Under the pieces are notes generated by a model that was not told the DNA's origin, ran no database searches, and saw nothing but the letters and a program-made list of their open reading frames with translations. Shown here piece after piece: positions 1-13,200 of a stretch of DNA of 64,000 nt; position 1 is the first letter of the stretch; every line of letters starts with the position of its first letter. Origin of the DNA: Bemisia tabaci (lineage: Eukaryota; Arthropoda; Insecta; Hemiptera; Aleyrodidae). Where the stretch lies: NCBI RefSeq assembly GCF_918797505.1, contig NC_092797.1:30951372-31015371 (forward strand). Reading direction: 5' to 3'. The position numbers were made by a program, and so were the translations under genes.

Positions 1-542
1 CGAAAAATAGACCTAAAATTCTGATCTACTCTGTTTAGATCACAAAACCTATTCATTTACTTCTGGCAGTGCTGGATACATGGAAATTCACAATCAGAAA
101 TGCAAATGAAATGGCAGGCTCATACATCAGGTCTTGTCCACTTGAGCAATTGTTCGTAGAACTTTTGGCTGCGCATCGTTTTTCACCTTTTTTTCGCATG
201 GATGGAAAAAGTTATAACTTATTCAGCTAAAGTTCCGAGAACTCTACGCAAGTGAACAAGGCCTTAAGAACCGCTAAGAGAGAACTGATTGTATTAAGCA
301 GGTAGAATTTTCTCTTAACAGGATCAGCGATAACTTTAATTTAAGCTTCCAAAAAGTGCCTAATGATTCAGCTTGGTGTAATGGTGTACATATAATTCAA
401 AACTTGCGTAAGCTAGAATATTTCCTTGTCCTTCATCGTATTGCTAAGCTAGGCATTACTCAATTAGAGTCAGTATCACTGAACTCGGAACAATATTCTT
501 CTCCTCTCCTTTATTAATTTTTCCTTTCTCTTTAAAGACATA

Positions 543-768
543 TTAGGGATCTCTCTTAGCTCTTTGGCTGTCGTCTGTTAAAAGATTGGCAGTCACCCAT
601 ACTGTAATTAAGTATGAAATATGTGTCAGGTCTATTTTTTTCTTCTTTTTTTTTGTCGAAGCCACTGGAGCTGTTGTGAACAAAAAATCCTGAACAATTT
701 GTGAGGGGGTATCACTCGACATTTCATATGGACGTAAAATTGTACGTTCAACAAGTGATTCACTCAAG
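543..768 (-). other. weak candidate terminal exon, unknown gene
   Basis: A minus-strand open segment follows a possible acceptor (TTCTAATTACATAG) and runs to a stop. The peptide has a plausible composition near its start (SLVERTILRPYEMSSD), then a lysine run encoded by A-rich sequence. No family is recognised and no connecting exon was found, so this is speculative. Confidence 0.1.
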
Positions 769-3157
769 CTATGTAATTAGAAAAGAGGGAGACATTTTTA
801 AGGTTGAAATTTTACATCTGAATGTTATAATCATGTTCATTTTTAATTTTTATTGAAAGTATAGCTTACAATAATTAAAGACTATAGGTCTGAAGACTAC
901 TAATTCCTCAACTGCATTCTAATTCCCTTTGTAGTTTCAATCAAAGTACGGATTGTAAGTACACATATAAATATTTCACTCAGTTTATTCTCTTATTTTT
1001 TTCATAACATTTGTTTTACCTTTCCGTTATTCATGTCAATTTTTCAATTGTTATACATATAAAACCCTGGTCACTCTGTAAATGTTGCTTTTTGCTTTGT
1101 TACCGAAGAAACTAATGTCGTTTCCTCCCCTTTAATTGGTGCTCTACTCGGATTGTTTAAGTTGTATTCAAAGAATTGCCGTGAATCCTGTGATTTGCTC
1201 CATGATTTTGTACTCTAAGCTTAAAAACGATGTAATGTCCTCATTTATAATCCCCCAGTCTGATTGTTTTACAAGTTTGAGTATCTTAAGCTTCAAAGTA
1301 TTACGTATTAAAACATTTGAAGTTCGTTTCAAAGTAAAATGTGTTGAGATTATTATTTTGCCTTTGAGAGTGCCTACTTTCTGCCCTGAATGAAGCTGCA
1401 AATAATATTGGAAATGCAGACTTTTTCTTTTGGAGACACTTCTGATAGTTGTCGCGTAAGTTTATGGAATGCCATCGGAATTGAGAAATGTAAACTTAAT
1501 CATAATGTCAATTCTCCATAAAAAACAATTTTTTTTTAAAAATAAAAAATAAGAAAATGAATTTGATGAATTGTAGCTTTATCTTTTCTCCCCTGTAAAA
1601 TCAAGGAATTAAAGACTCCTGTCTTGTAGTCTGCAGAACTTTTTCAGATCAAAACTATTTTGTAAGAAATAAGATTTTTTTGCATTATATTGTTAATAAT
1701 TCTGTATTGCAGTCCTCTTAATCTTTCTCAAGCAGCTTGAAAATTAGAACGCTTTAATCGTAAAATATAGAAAAATTGCTTATTCTTTTTTTTATTCCAA
1801 GTTTCCAAAAATGTTGATTCGTTCATTTCTTTGTAGCAATAATATTCGCACTACATTTCATTTAAAAGCCGAATCCGAAATATGCGAAAGTATATCATCC
1901 TTGAATACCCAATAGCTTTGATTAGTTATGTAATTTGAATATTGTTTTGGTGTAAAACTATTAGTATTGTAAACTTACAGTTTCAATCTTGATGTTTCGA
2001 GTTCGGCCATTTAGCTACTGCTCCTTATAGTGCATCAGATTTATCTGATATGAACCATTCATTTGTAAGTATTGAACATAGTTTTGATGCCTCGTAATAG
2101 AATTGAGAATAAAAAGTTAGTGAAGTGAAAATTTTAACATTCTGAAATTACACCAAACACTAAAGTGTCTTATGTATCCTATGAATTAAGCAAGTCTGTA
2201 AAAAAATAAAAATATTGTGGAGTAGATGTCTCAAAATTAATCAGTTATTTTATAATCCTTTTTATACTGTAATTCAATCATGTATTTTACTTAGCTACTC
2301 ATAGAATTAGACTGTTACCTTTTACTATTAAATGGGAGCTTCTTGTAAATAAATAATTTAACTTTCTTTTCAATCCTCAATCCCATTTAAGTATATGAAA
2401 TTTATCAGCCCAGTATGATGAAAGTAGAACATATTAATCTGACCACTTGCATTTTTTATTAAGTTGTGCGGTAACGTCATCAGATCCTAGTTTCATTACA
2501 CTAGGTCAAGAAGTATTCTGGCTTAAGGATAAGGAAGCACTATTTCAGAAATATTAATTTTAGAGGTATTTGCTTTATTTATTGAATTATTTTTTCCCAG
2601 CGGTTGCAAAATCATAAAGAAATTCCTCTCATCAGGGAATTATTATAGTAAAATACCATAAAAACAAGAGAAGAGTATAAAATTACAAGTTTTAACATAA
2701 AAAATTGTCAGAAGAATAATGAGAAGAAGTTAATTGACCTTGAAATGTAACTAAGAGTATACATCTGTTCAGTAAAATCGCTTTAAATCCAATCTATTAA
2801 AAAAACAAAGTCGATGCTATTTCAGAGGGTTCAGCCCAATTCACATGGTTCAACTCTTCATTCAGCTTCTCTCTAGACTTTATTTAATGAAAATTTTTAC
2901 TTTTTTTACTTTTTTTGTGTGTGTAACTTAGATAGAAAAAATTTCCATTCAATAGAATTGGAGGAAAAGTTGGATGAAAAATTGAACTGTGTGATTCGGG
3001 CCTCAAAGGGGAAGGTAAGGTGTACTACAAGCGGAAACAGAGACATGACAGGATCTACGAGAGGCACTCATTAAGGCTTAGATTGATGCACTCTCTCAGT
3101 GCTATCAAAAGTAAGCCACATATCGAAGATGATGTAAATTGCATGCTTGTCACATAC

Positions 3158-3265
3158 CAGGTCATGAACCAAATAATTTTTTGAATTAATTACACAGCGC
3201 AGTGAAGTACAACTCTTCACCAGGAAATACACTTCACTTTTAGTCGATCGTGTCACACAACTAAG
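3158..3265 (-). other. weak candidate internal exon, unknown gene
   Basis: On the minus strand an acceptor (TATATCGCAG) is followed by 36 open codons and then a strong donor, CTG|GTATGT. Length is a multiple of three (phase 0 to 0). The peptide includes SEVYFLVKSC and a terminal YLVHDL. I do not recognise it and found no partner exon, so it may be chance. If real, its gene would be transcribed away from ecd. Confidence 0.15.
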
Positions 3266-3565
3266 CTGCGATATAGTGAGTCTAGATATATCATTTTAAT
3301 AATTGACCTGCAGCAGTGAAGGCACAGGCTGCTCAATCAATCAATTTAAATAGGTACTCAGAATTTGAAATGTATCGGGAACAGCGTCTTTGATTGGTAA
3401 ATCCCACAATTTCTCGTAAAAGCATGCAGTTTTAATGGCAGTGGTTTCTAGTTTTAAACGTCCACGGATTTTCCCGCCAATGGCGCTCTCAAAACTACTA
3501 ATGCTCTTTCGGCGATGCTAGCGATCTGGACCAAATCTGAACTAATCTGTGGTTGAAATTGCTAC

Positions 3566-3968
3566 ATTTTCCCAATTATTCCTTTTTTCGAACAAAAGGA
3601 ATTTTAACGGCAAATTCTGAACCAGAGGCTTTGATTGGTCCAGAACGGTTCATTCCATTTATTCCGCGTTGAACCAAAATGAGCGGGAATTTCAAATAAT
3701 TCCGGATATCCTGTTATGGTGTGGTTTCCGTTTCCGCTAAAACAGTGTTGCCAGTTTCACCCAACGAACATCGATAAAACTGGCAACACTGTTTCGCCGG
3801 AAACGGAAACTATGTGGTAACAGGATATCCGGAATTATTTGAAATTCCCGCTCGTTTTGGTTCAACGCGGAATAAATGGAATGAACCGCTCTGGACCAAT
3901 CAAAGACTCTGGTTCAGAATTTGCCGTTAAAATTCCTTTTGTTCGAAAAGAGGAATAATTGAGAAAAT
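3566..3968. repeat. fold-back (palindromic) element upstream of ecd
   Basis: Two arms of about 195 bases are near-perfect reverse complements, meeting at about 3767-3778. The arms share stretches such as GGATATCCGGAATTATTTGA and TGTTGCCAGTTT or its complement. No coding capacity. This is the structure of a fold-back or palindromic MITE. It ends about 250 bases before the ecd start codon, so it probably lies in or next to the promoter or 5' leader. Confidence 0.85.
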
Positions 3969-4219
3969 AAGTAAAAAACAGGTGTTTATTAAAATTGGCA
4001 ATACTGCAAACGACAACCAAAAGATTTTTAGGTTATGTGATTGTCAATAGTAAACACATGGAATTACGACACCAAACGAGAAATAAGTACTTGGTTTTTA
4101 TTTTATTCTGAGTGCAGCAAGTGTAAATTCCTAAGTTAAGAGAGCTGATTATGATCATTTTGTGCTGAGATGGTAAATTTCGTGTATTAGAATAAAAGAG
4201 AAGAATCTTAAGGATTAAA

Positions 4220-7200
4220 ATGGCAAGTGCTCTAGAGTGTGCTCGTGAGGAAGACTTTGTTGAGTATTTCCTGTTTCCATTAATTGAGAACAACTCATCA
4301 GAATCGGAACTCAATTCCTTACATCATGTCATTGATCAAATTTCAAAAATTGTGAATCCTTTGGTTGAGCCTTATATTTGGCACAAAGATGAATTCAAAT
4401 TGAACCTTCGCCCTTCCAAGTTCAGATCTGCCCTTCCATCGTTGGAAGGAAACACAGGTAAACAGCTATACAGAAATTGATCACGAATCAATTCGGAAAT
4501 ACTGATTTTCTTTACTCAGCTAGGTGCCAAATAATTGTCAAGAAGGTCGCTGCAGGGAGTCGAAGAGCTGTATCAAGTAGAGGCAACATACACTTAGGCT
4601 GCTGACTTTACACAAGCTATCCATAATACTGCTTTTTTTCATCCAATGAAGGCATAAAGCGCAATAAATTGGGATATCTGAAGTTTCAAGTGGTTCCGCT
4701 TGAGGTTAGGATTGCATGAAACTGGTTAAAAACCACCCTGGGAATTTATCAAACTGGTTGTACTGGATAATGTGGTAATTCTCTGCAGTGCAGAACCCTT
4801 GAAAAAGCGTTAAAACTATTGCTTAATGAATCAACTCTAGCTCTCCTTACTGAAGCCACTTAAATTGTGTGGTATCACCATCTGATCATGAAATGTGTAT
4901 CAATAAATCTCTGTCCCCTATAAAATATTTTGACATTTTCATGTGAGCAATTAGAACACACACAGTGTTCGAAACTCACAGGCGCCAAATGCGCCTAAAA
5001 AAAATCCTAATTTTTCTGTTTGGTAATTTTTCGAAAGTTACAAGTTCCAGCTACTAAGTAGTTTTGTAACTAAAAAATCTTTCACACTTTCCACAAAATG
5101 CGCCGTGATTTATTGGCGAACAGTTAATTTAGCCCTTAACAAATCTTCAACGGCCTCTAAAAATTGAGCTTGATTGAACAAATGGCTCCTAAAACTCTAA
5201 GATGAGTTTCGAACACTGGACACACAGCATTGTTGCCATGCATGAAGGTAGGAGAAGCCAACTGGTTCTACCAACTAATTTTCTAATTGAATTGGACGCC
5301 CATAAAATGCGCTACCAGTCAGAAGTTTCTTCGAACACCATGCCTAAACAATGTGTAAAACTCTGATTTTTGTTGCTGCTGTGCAAGTTGGTAGCTTGGA
5401 AATTGGAACATATTTCATGCATTAGAATTGAATATTTTTTTAAACTTATGATTTTTATATTGTATGATTTTTTTAAAATTTTAATTCCAAGCACATTTTC
5501 TTTAAAAAAATTCAATTTTCAATTTTCAGAGCTTCCTGCCCATTTGTATGGCATAACGCACTATGGAGATAATATTGAGGATGAATGGTTCATAGTCTTC
5601 CTACTTATGCGGCTAACTGAAAATATGCCTGGATTAGTAGCAAGGTATGTTTTCTGAAGTTTTTTTAAAGCATTAACCAGCAACCAAATCCTCATTTTTT
5701 GGCCAGATGAACAGATTTTATGATAGTTAAGTATTGCAGAAAACTGGTTTTACGATAGTTATTGCAGGAAACAGATTTTATGATAGTTATGGCAGAAAAC
5801 AGATTTGCATTTTTGTCTCCATTTCGTGAAACAGCACAAGTTTACCGATGGAACAAAGAACATCCAACAATAAATCTCTCTTCTACTTGTTTGTTTAAAG
5901 CATCCTTTTCCTCTCTCAGTCTCCTTCATTGTCTTTTTAGAAGTTACATCACTTTCTGCTAAACTAGTCTGATTTTTTTCCGCTTGCGGAACCTGTCAAA
6001 CTTATTTTATATCATTGCGAACATCAGATCATCATTACCTAATCCAAATATCAACATTGAGACTGTAAAAACGCATATCTCGGTATGTGGTGTTTCATAA
6101 TCTGTGCTTCATTTTTATGTCATCAAATGAGACTGAACCACCAGTACTAGTGACAGACATTTTCAAAGAATATTTTTTCCAATGGAAAAGAAAACTTGGT
6201 ACAATTTTCAAGCAACAATGTTAAGTATGTTTGTATACAGTTCTGCAGCATTGCAGACCAAGATGTGCGCTTTGTAGTTACACTTTGGATATGCTTTCTA
6301 GCAGAAGCACCTTATAGGACTTTTAAGTTTCTGCAAAAAAACTCTTAATCTATATGTTCAATCCAAAATATCACTATTATCTCTCCTTTTCTGTCATGTT
6401 TTGCCCATCAACTCTTTAAAAGTGAGTGTACGGTCATTTGACTTTCATTGTATTTATTCCATTGTAGAGTTGCTGACGTTGATGGTGAATTTTTACTTAT
6501 TGAATCAGCTGATTATCTACCTCGTTGGGCGGTGCCTGAAAAATGTGAAGGGCGAGTTTTTATCTTTCAAGGCGAAATTCATCTTGTGCCTCCTGAAAAT
6601 GACAAAACTCCAGCATCGGTTGATTTTCATGAGCAAATTAGAAACCATCCTGAGTGGACCAGAGCTAGTCAATCGGTGCAGGATTGTATTCGTAAAAGAA
6701 TACATGGGTATGTTTTTCCAGGTTTACTTGGGATTCATTTTTAGGGTTTCCTAGCCTTTTTTTTTATTTTTAGTGTATTTTCCGAAGGAAATACACTATT
6801 TTCAATGTTATATTCTTGAAATCCTTCAACAAATAATATTGAGCTAACAAACATCACAGTAGGTGTCTTAAAAATAAGCAGGTTAATTGCAATAATTTAA
6901 AATTAAGCTTGATCCTATATTTTTAAGTCAAATAATATTCTATTAATAAAGGTCAAAATGAGGTAATTTGAACGGAAGCCGACCAAGTTACACTGGTTTC
7001 TGGCCTTGGCTTTGGTACAAGCTTGAACTACCAAGAGAAAGTCAATAAACAAAGGCTTTTTTAAGAAATTATATTTTCACAAATGTATTTTACAATGAAC
7101 ATAAATCGCAATGATACATCATGGTCAGGAAATTAGACACACTGCTTAATTTTAGAAAAATGACTACAAAATATAAATTAACCCCGGAGGACTCAGAATT

Positions 7201-10200
7201 TGATTCATCAGCGTTTATTATCTTTCAGAATGCTTTTAAAAGCTTAGATTTTTCCCTGAGTTTACACTCGTAGTACATTCTTCCGTTTGGCTAAAATTAC
7301 AGAGTCAATACTTTTTTGAAGGGAAAAATGACCAGAAAAGCTTTCTCAGCAAGGTTGGCTGCTTTCTAGCTGTATTCTTGATTTGCTTTTATCATAGCTG
7401 TCTAAGATAGGTATGGAATTTAATTTGTCATGTGGTCATCTCGTTTCAGCTATCCTGAAAAAATGGCTAGTCTTTTTCACAAAGCTCATGCGTTTTTACC
7501 AGTCTCTGTTGCTGCATTATTAGAAGCTAGTCCTAGTCTAATATCATCCGCTGTTCTTGCTTTCTGTCACCGAGATCCCATTGATGTCAAGGTTTGTACT
7601 TGTGAATATCTTCCAGAAAATTAGTCGAGCACTTCAGTTGCTATTTATTGTTCAAGTAGTTATGAAAAAAGAAAGAAAGAAAAAAAACCAATAACTGCAA
7701 TTACAAGACTGAGTTTTTTTTCTCCAAACTTATCACCCTTCCAAAGCTTATCACATTTTAAGAAAATTGTTCCTGTAATTTCTATGTTCTTTTCTCCATT
7801 AAAATAAGTATGAAAGAGTGTTCCTCTCATTTGTGATTACAGCAATTCTTTTTTTTTTTTATTATATCGACCTCCCAAATCATACCTTTAGCATTTTCAT
7901 GCTTGATCAGTCTTTCACAAGGTTTTTTATTTCAGTTTTTCAGTAATTTATTTATGTCCATGTGATTTCAGGTATGCCGCATAATGAAGAAGTTTCCTCC
8001 TCAACCCTCTGTGCTGCGCAGTGTTAAGTTTACAAAATGCCTCTACGCCATGATCTCTCAACAAAATTATATGCCAGATAAAAGAGCCGGCTGGCGTTTA
8101 TCTCCACCTACAGATCCCGCATTCACGTCTCACATGTTGGGAGTCAAAATTGCTTGTGGGTTTGAGATACTTGCATCTCAAGTGAAAGTAACATCAGCGT
8201 CTAAAGAAGACTTGGAAACCGACAAAGGATGGCATACATACAAGCAAAGTTTAATAAAAAATGGGTATTTTAAGGTGAGTGCTTTCCTGCATCAATTTTT
8301 TTAATTTATCGTTTTTTTTCTCTGCAAAAAAATTTTCGCTTTGGAAAAGTCCCAAAAAATTTTCTAGATGTGTAATGTACCTCTTAACTGGTCCTCTTGC
8401 CATCCGGGCCTCCTGCTGGCCATTCATGAAAGACAGACTTTGGAAGCTTGTGTAAGAATGGGGGTTAAGCAGTTTATCAAACGGACTCAGCCTATCGGAA
8501 AATTTTTGCACCTCTCAAGGTAGGTTCGGGAGGAAGATAAGTGCTTTTCACCGCTGGGGGTCTGGGGAGGTCCCCATCTTCTTTTAAACTGCACCCATTG
8601 CAGATTTTTTTTTTCTTTTTATCTCTTAACCCTCTATGGCATGAATTAGTTTTGGACCTCAGATTCTGGGGGACACTAAACTATTTTGAAGCTTGCATAA
8701 AAACATGAAGTACCAAATTGTTTTTCAAAATTTTAAAGTTTGCGGAACCAGTTATTCAAAAAAAGGAAATTCTAATGAAAATTTGCAAAATTATGCCTCA
8801 GAGAAAAGATTCCATTTTTAAAAACACCAAAATTACGTTGTTATGAATTCGTAACGCTATGCCATAGAGAACTAATGTCATGAACATCTTCATTCTCACA
8901 TTTTTATTTACTGGATTTTGGAAAAAATATTTGGACTGAAATATTTATTTGTGCCCAATAGGAATTATTGGAAGGCTCAAAAGAGTACAGTTTGCTTGAG
9001 CACACAGCTCAGGATCACTACTTAGAAATGGAAAATCGATCTCAGCCGGTCACCGGTAAACGAATCTTGGATCTCCTTGGTACACTGCATATAGATGAAG
9101 AAAAAATGAGAAAAGAAGAAAAGAATTTACCACCTCCTGATGGTAACTATTTTAATTGGCTCTTTCTGCTACTATACTTCAGTTTTCTACAATAAATTCA
9201 GTTTTTTATGAGAACATGACCGTGCAACGTCTGACCAAAATCCTGCTGATTTCATGCGTAATCGGATGAAAAATAGGGACATTTTTAGTTAAAAATTCTC
9301 AAAAGTTGTTTTTTAAAAATAGAATTTGTGAAATATAAGTTTGCACTGTTGGAATGTAGTTATGTTCCTTGTCCGGAAAATGACGATATGTTTGCAATAT
9401 AAATGAATCGAGGTATGCGAAAACGTCCGATGTCCAAAAAATCAACTTTTGGTAAACCGCAAAAAACTGTGGAGGCCTTTAGAATTGGCGTTTTGAAGAA
9501 AATCAAGGCATGTGTTTCTTAGTAAAGGGTTGTAGAAAAGGCACACAACTGTGTCCCATTCCAACTCCCATTCAGTGCTGAGTAATTTTAAAAAAAGGGC
9601 TTTGGACATCGGACGTTTTCGCATACATTGCAAAAATCTGCCCAAAAACCATTATTTTTGACCCCTCCAAAAACCTTTAAACTAGAGTAAAACATAATGT
9701 CAGACCTCCAGTAACACAAAAAAAAATATTTCTCTTTTCTTCGAGGCTTCAGTGAAAGTTACGTGACGGCGGAAGAAGAAAAATAATGGACATCGGACGT
9801 TTTCGCATACTTTGAGATTGCCCCTCAAGATATGTGTTCAGGATTGCCTAGAATGCATGAAATCGATTAGAATTATATAAAGTAGGGTGAAATTATTCAT
9901 CTTCAGAGGGTCCTGAACGAGAATCCAAATTTGCCCCCTCGACAAATCATGGGAACCCCCCCGAAAACCCCCAACATCAAAAAAACAGTCAGAAATTGGT
10001 TATTTTCTCTCGTTGTTCTGCTACTAGCGCACGTTTTGAGAGCAGAAATTTTTTTCTCATATAATTTCTCATCTATAGGGAGTTCTTAACGAGAATCCAA
10101 ATTTGCCCCCTCGACCAATCATGGGGACCCCCCCGAAAACCCCTCCATAATCGAAACAACTGTCAAAAATCGGTTATTTTCTCTCGTTTTTCGGCTACCA

Positions 10201-13200
10201 TCGCATGTTTTGGGAGCAGAACTTTTTTTCTCATTTAATTTCTCATCTATAGGGGGACCTTAACGAGAATCCAAAATTGCCCCCTCGAACAATCATGGGG
10301 ACCCCTCCAAGCCCCCCCCCCCCCCCCGATAAAAAAACGGTCAAAAATAGGTTATTCTCTCGTTTTACGGCTATTATCGCCAAAGCCGTTGATTTTAAGA
10401 CAGAGTTTGTGGATCTCACATGAAAGCAGATAAAAATTCGGTCTTATTTAACCCGGTTTGAAATTTTTCTGATGAAAATTGCGGTCACTACAGGGTTCTC
10501 ATAGATAGCCCAAAATTTTCAAAATTTCGTTTTTTAATGGTTTTTTGCTTGTAACTGTTGTTCAGCTATTCTTTAAAGTAAGTAGATCCTTTCAAATGAA
10601 AGTAGATTCAAAATGCTACAAATTCGTGTATCAAGCTTGTCCTTAGAGCGTAACGAGACGGCACCCCAGCGTTGCAAAAGTTACCGTCTCAAAATGGATT
10701 TTCCGGGGCGGTGCAGTCCGCGCAACCACTCCACTCTTTTGCTCTACTCTAGGATTGCCTAGAATGCATAAAATCGAGTGTAATTATATAAAGTAGGGTG
10801 AATCGATGTTAAACAAAATAAAGTGTGAACTTTTTAACAGGAAAACTCATGCTAAGGAGAAAGAACAAGACAAATACTGGAGTAATACATTTACCGGACG
10901 GAAACTTTAGCATTAATCATGACTTTCCATCTATAAAAAATTTACAGTCAGTAAAATGGTTTTGAAATGCGTCTTAAACAAGTTAAAAATTGAAAAAAGA
11001 TTGGGAAAGTTTCGATTACTTATACAGGTTGTTAAACAAAAATCATGGGCTATCATGTACCGTTTTCGCAGAATTTAAAGTCATCGGCTCGAAGAAAATA
11101 TTCAAAGAAAGTCGTAATGTAGTCAGTTTAATAAAAATAGAGATAAATCAAATCGGTAAAAAAGTTCTTATAAGGCATACTCTAAGCTTTAAAAGAAGCT
11201 CAAGTTTTTGAAAATTGGTCGAGGGGTTCGCGAGGAAACTTAATTTTACTGCGACAACTTCCTGTCGCCGCGCGCCCACCTTCGGAGTCTGGATGCGCGG
11301 AGAGTCGATTATTTCCGACTTGGGTTTTCGCCGCTAAGCATCATATCAAAAAGAAATTTGAAGGTTTTTATTGAGTAGACCTTACCTTACTTTTTGACGA
11401 AGTCCCTGCCTCTGTTTTGACATTTCTGGTATCAATATTGCAGCTTCTTGATGCCTTCCGCGTAGAAGCTGGCTCTTGTCTTGGCACCGAAACCAGTCAT
11501 TGACAAGCCCTCTACACTTCCGAATCAGTTGCTTTGCATAAGAAAATTTCCCTCCATCTTCCGTACTCTTACGATTCAGCCTCATGTGACTTTCGTCTGT
11601 TCACTGAGCTGAAAAACTTCCTCGGTGGAAAGCGGAATCCGAATGATTCGGAAGTACAGAGCGCTGTCAATGACGGATTCCGGTGCCAAGACAAGAGCCA
11701 GCCTCTACGCGGAAGGCATCAAGAAGCTGCAATATTGATACCAGAAATGTCAAAACAGAGGCAGGGACTTCGTCAAAAAGTAAGGTAAGGTCTACTCAAT
11801 AAAAACCTTCAAATTTCTTTTTGATATGATGCTTAGCGGCGAAAACCCAAGTCTGAAATAATCGACTCTCCGCGCATCCAGACTCCGAAGGTGGGCGCGC
11901 GGCGACAGGAAGTTGTCGCAGTAAAATTAAGTTTCCTCGCGAACCCCTCGACCAATTTTCAAAAACTTGAGCTTCTTTTAAAGCTTAGAGTATGCCTTAT
12001 AAGAACTTTTTACCGATTTGATTTATCTCTTTCCGTTTGGAAGATAAGAGGTAGGGAACCTCATTGGATGACCCTCGTAAATGGACATCGGACGTTTTCG
12101 CATACTTTTGAGGTTCGAACCCCTAAATGGGGGCGAAAAAACAAAAAACAGGTCAAATCCGTCTACACATAGATGCGCCTACCCTGGAAGATGACGTTAA
12201 GCCAAAAAACTCAAAATCCAAAAAAATGGACATCGGACGTTTTCGCATACCTCGATTCAAATATAAGTACCGTTTCTTGAGAGTATACATATAAGGGTAA
12301 TAATTTTTTACTCCTGTTTACTATTTTGGACCCACGTTTCTTTTTAATAAAACTTGCTCCAAATTTTTAATTAATAATTTGTTTTGACCAAGGCTGTACA
12401 AAAAAACTCAATTGTTTGCATTGATTATATTCAATTTTGTTCGATTCTAGACGATTCTTGGATGAACATATCCCCTGAGGAGTTAGATTCCATCTTGGCT
12501 GCTCGGTTTGGTTTCAAGGATAAAGTTGTGAATGTAACTGACGATCCTCAACAAATCACCTCCAAACTCATGGCGTTTTTCAATCGGCAGTCTGATCTTG
12601 ATGGCGTTGAAGAAGAAGAAGAACCGTAAGTTCAATTTGTGACTCATTCTGCATCTTAGTCCTGAATGATTGAATAAATCGATAAAAAGATTGTTAGCCT
12701 GCCATTGGAAAAAAATAGCAACAAGTATAATTTTTATCGAAGTTTGGCATGCACATTTTGTTCATTACCTTTCACCTGTGGTTCATCGTTAAAGTTTGCG
12801 ATACACATGAAAGCAGCATGGAGAGAGGACCTTTTTTTATGGTTCAGTTTTAAAATATACTATTGCTGCCTAGTTAAAGTAAAAATATTTTGAAGTTGCC
12901 AGGAAGCACTAAAGATTCCATTTTTGGAATTTGTATTGCCATGTCTTTAAGATTTATATTATAACAACATGGGCCGTTTTCTGTAAATCTATTTCAAAAT
13001 CAAATTTTAAAGTTCACTGCTCTTTTTGAATTGTAGGAAGAAAAATGAAGTAGAATGTAGTTCTGGAGTGGAAGCACCAAAAAGGCCTCCTAGGAAAAAC
13101 AAGGCCTCATCTCAGTCTGCCATGAATAGTGCAAAAAGTTTGAAATCAGATTTGGAGACAGACATGTTTCAAAGTCAGATTCAATTTGATCAAGAGGCTT

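Larger units (their letters stand above)
1..3565. other. AT-rich stretch without a supported gene
   Basis: I see no convincing gene here. The DNA is AT-rich with many short A and T runs and stops in all frames. Two weak minus-strand exon-like segments are listed separately (3158-3265 and 543-768). This may be the untranslated end or an intron of a neighbour, but nothing in the sequence settles that. Confidence 0.4.
9404..12259. mobile_element. 2.86-kb non-autonomous DNA transposon in ecd intron 6
   Basis: The ends are perfect 32-base inverted repeats that begin TGAATCGAGGTATGCG. They are flanked by an 8-base near-duplication, AATATAAA (9396-9403) and AATATAAG (12260-12267). The inner 23 bases of the terminal repeat recur three more times inside, at 9604-9626, 9788-9810 and 12083-12105. 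The interior holds tandem repeats (9900-10400) and a mirrored mariner remnant (11139-12030). No intact transposase is present, so movement would have needed outside help. An 8-bp duplication occurs in several superfamilies; I cannot assign one. Confidence 0.85.
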
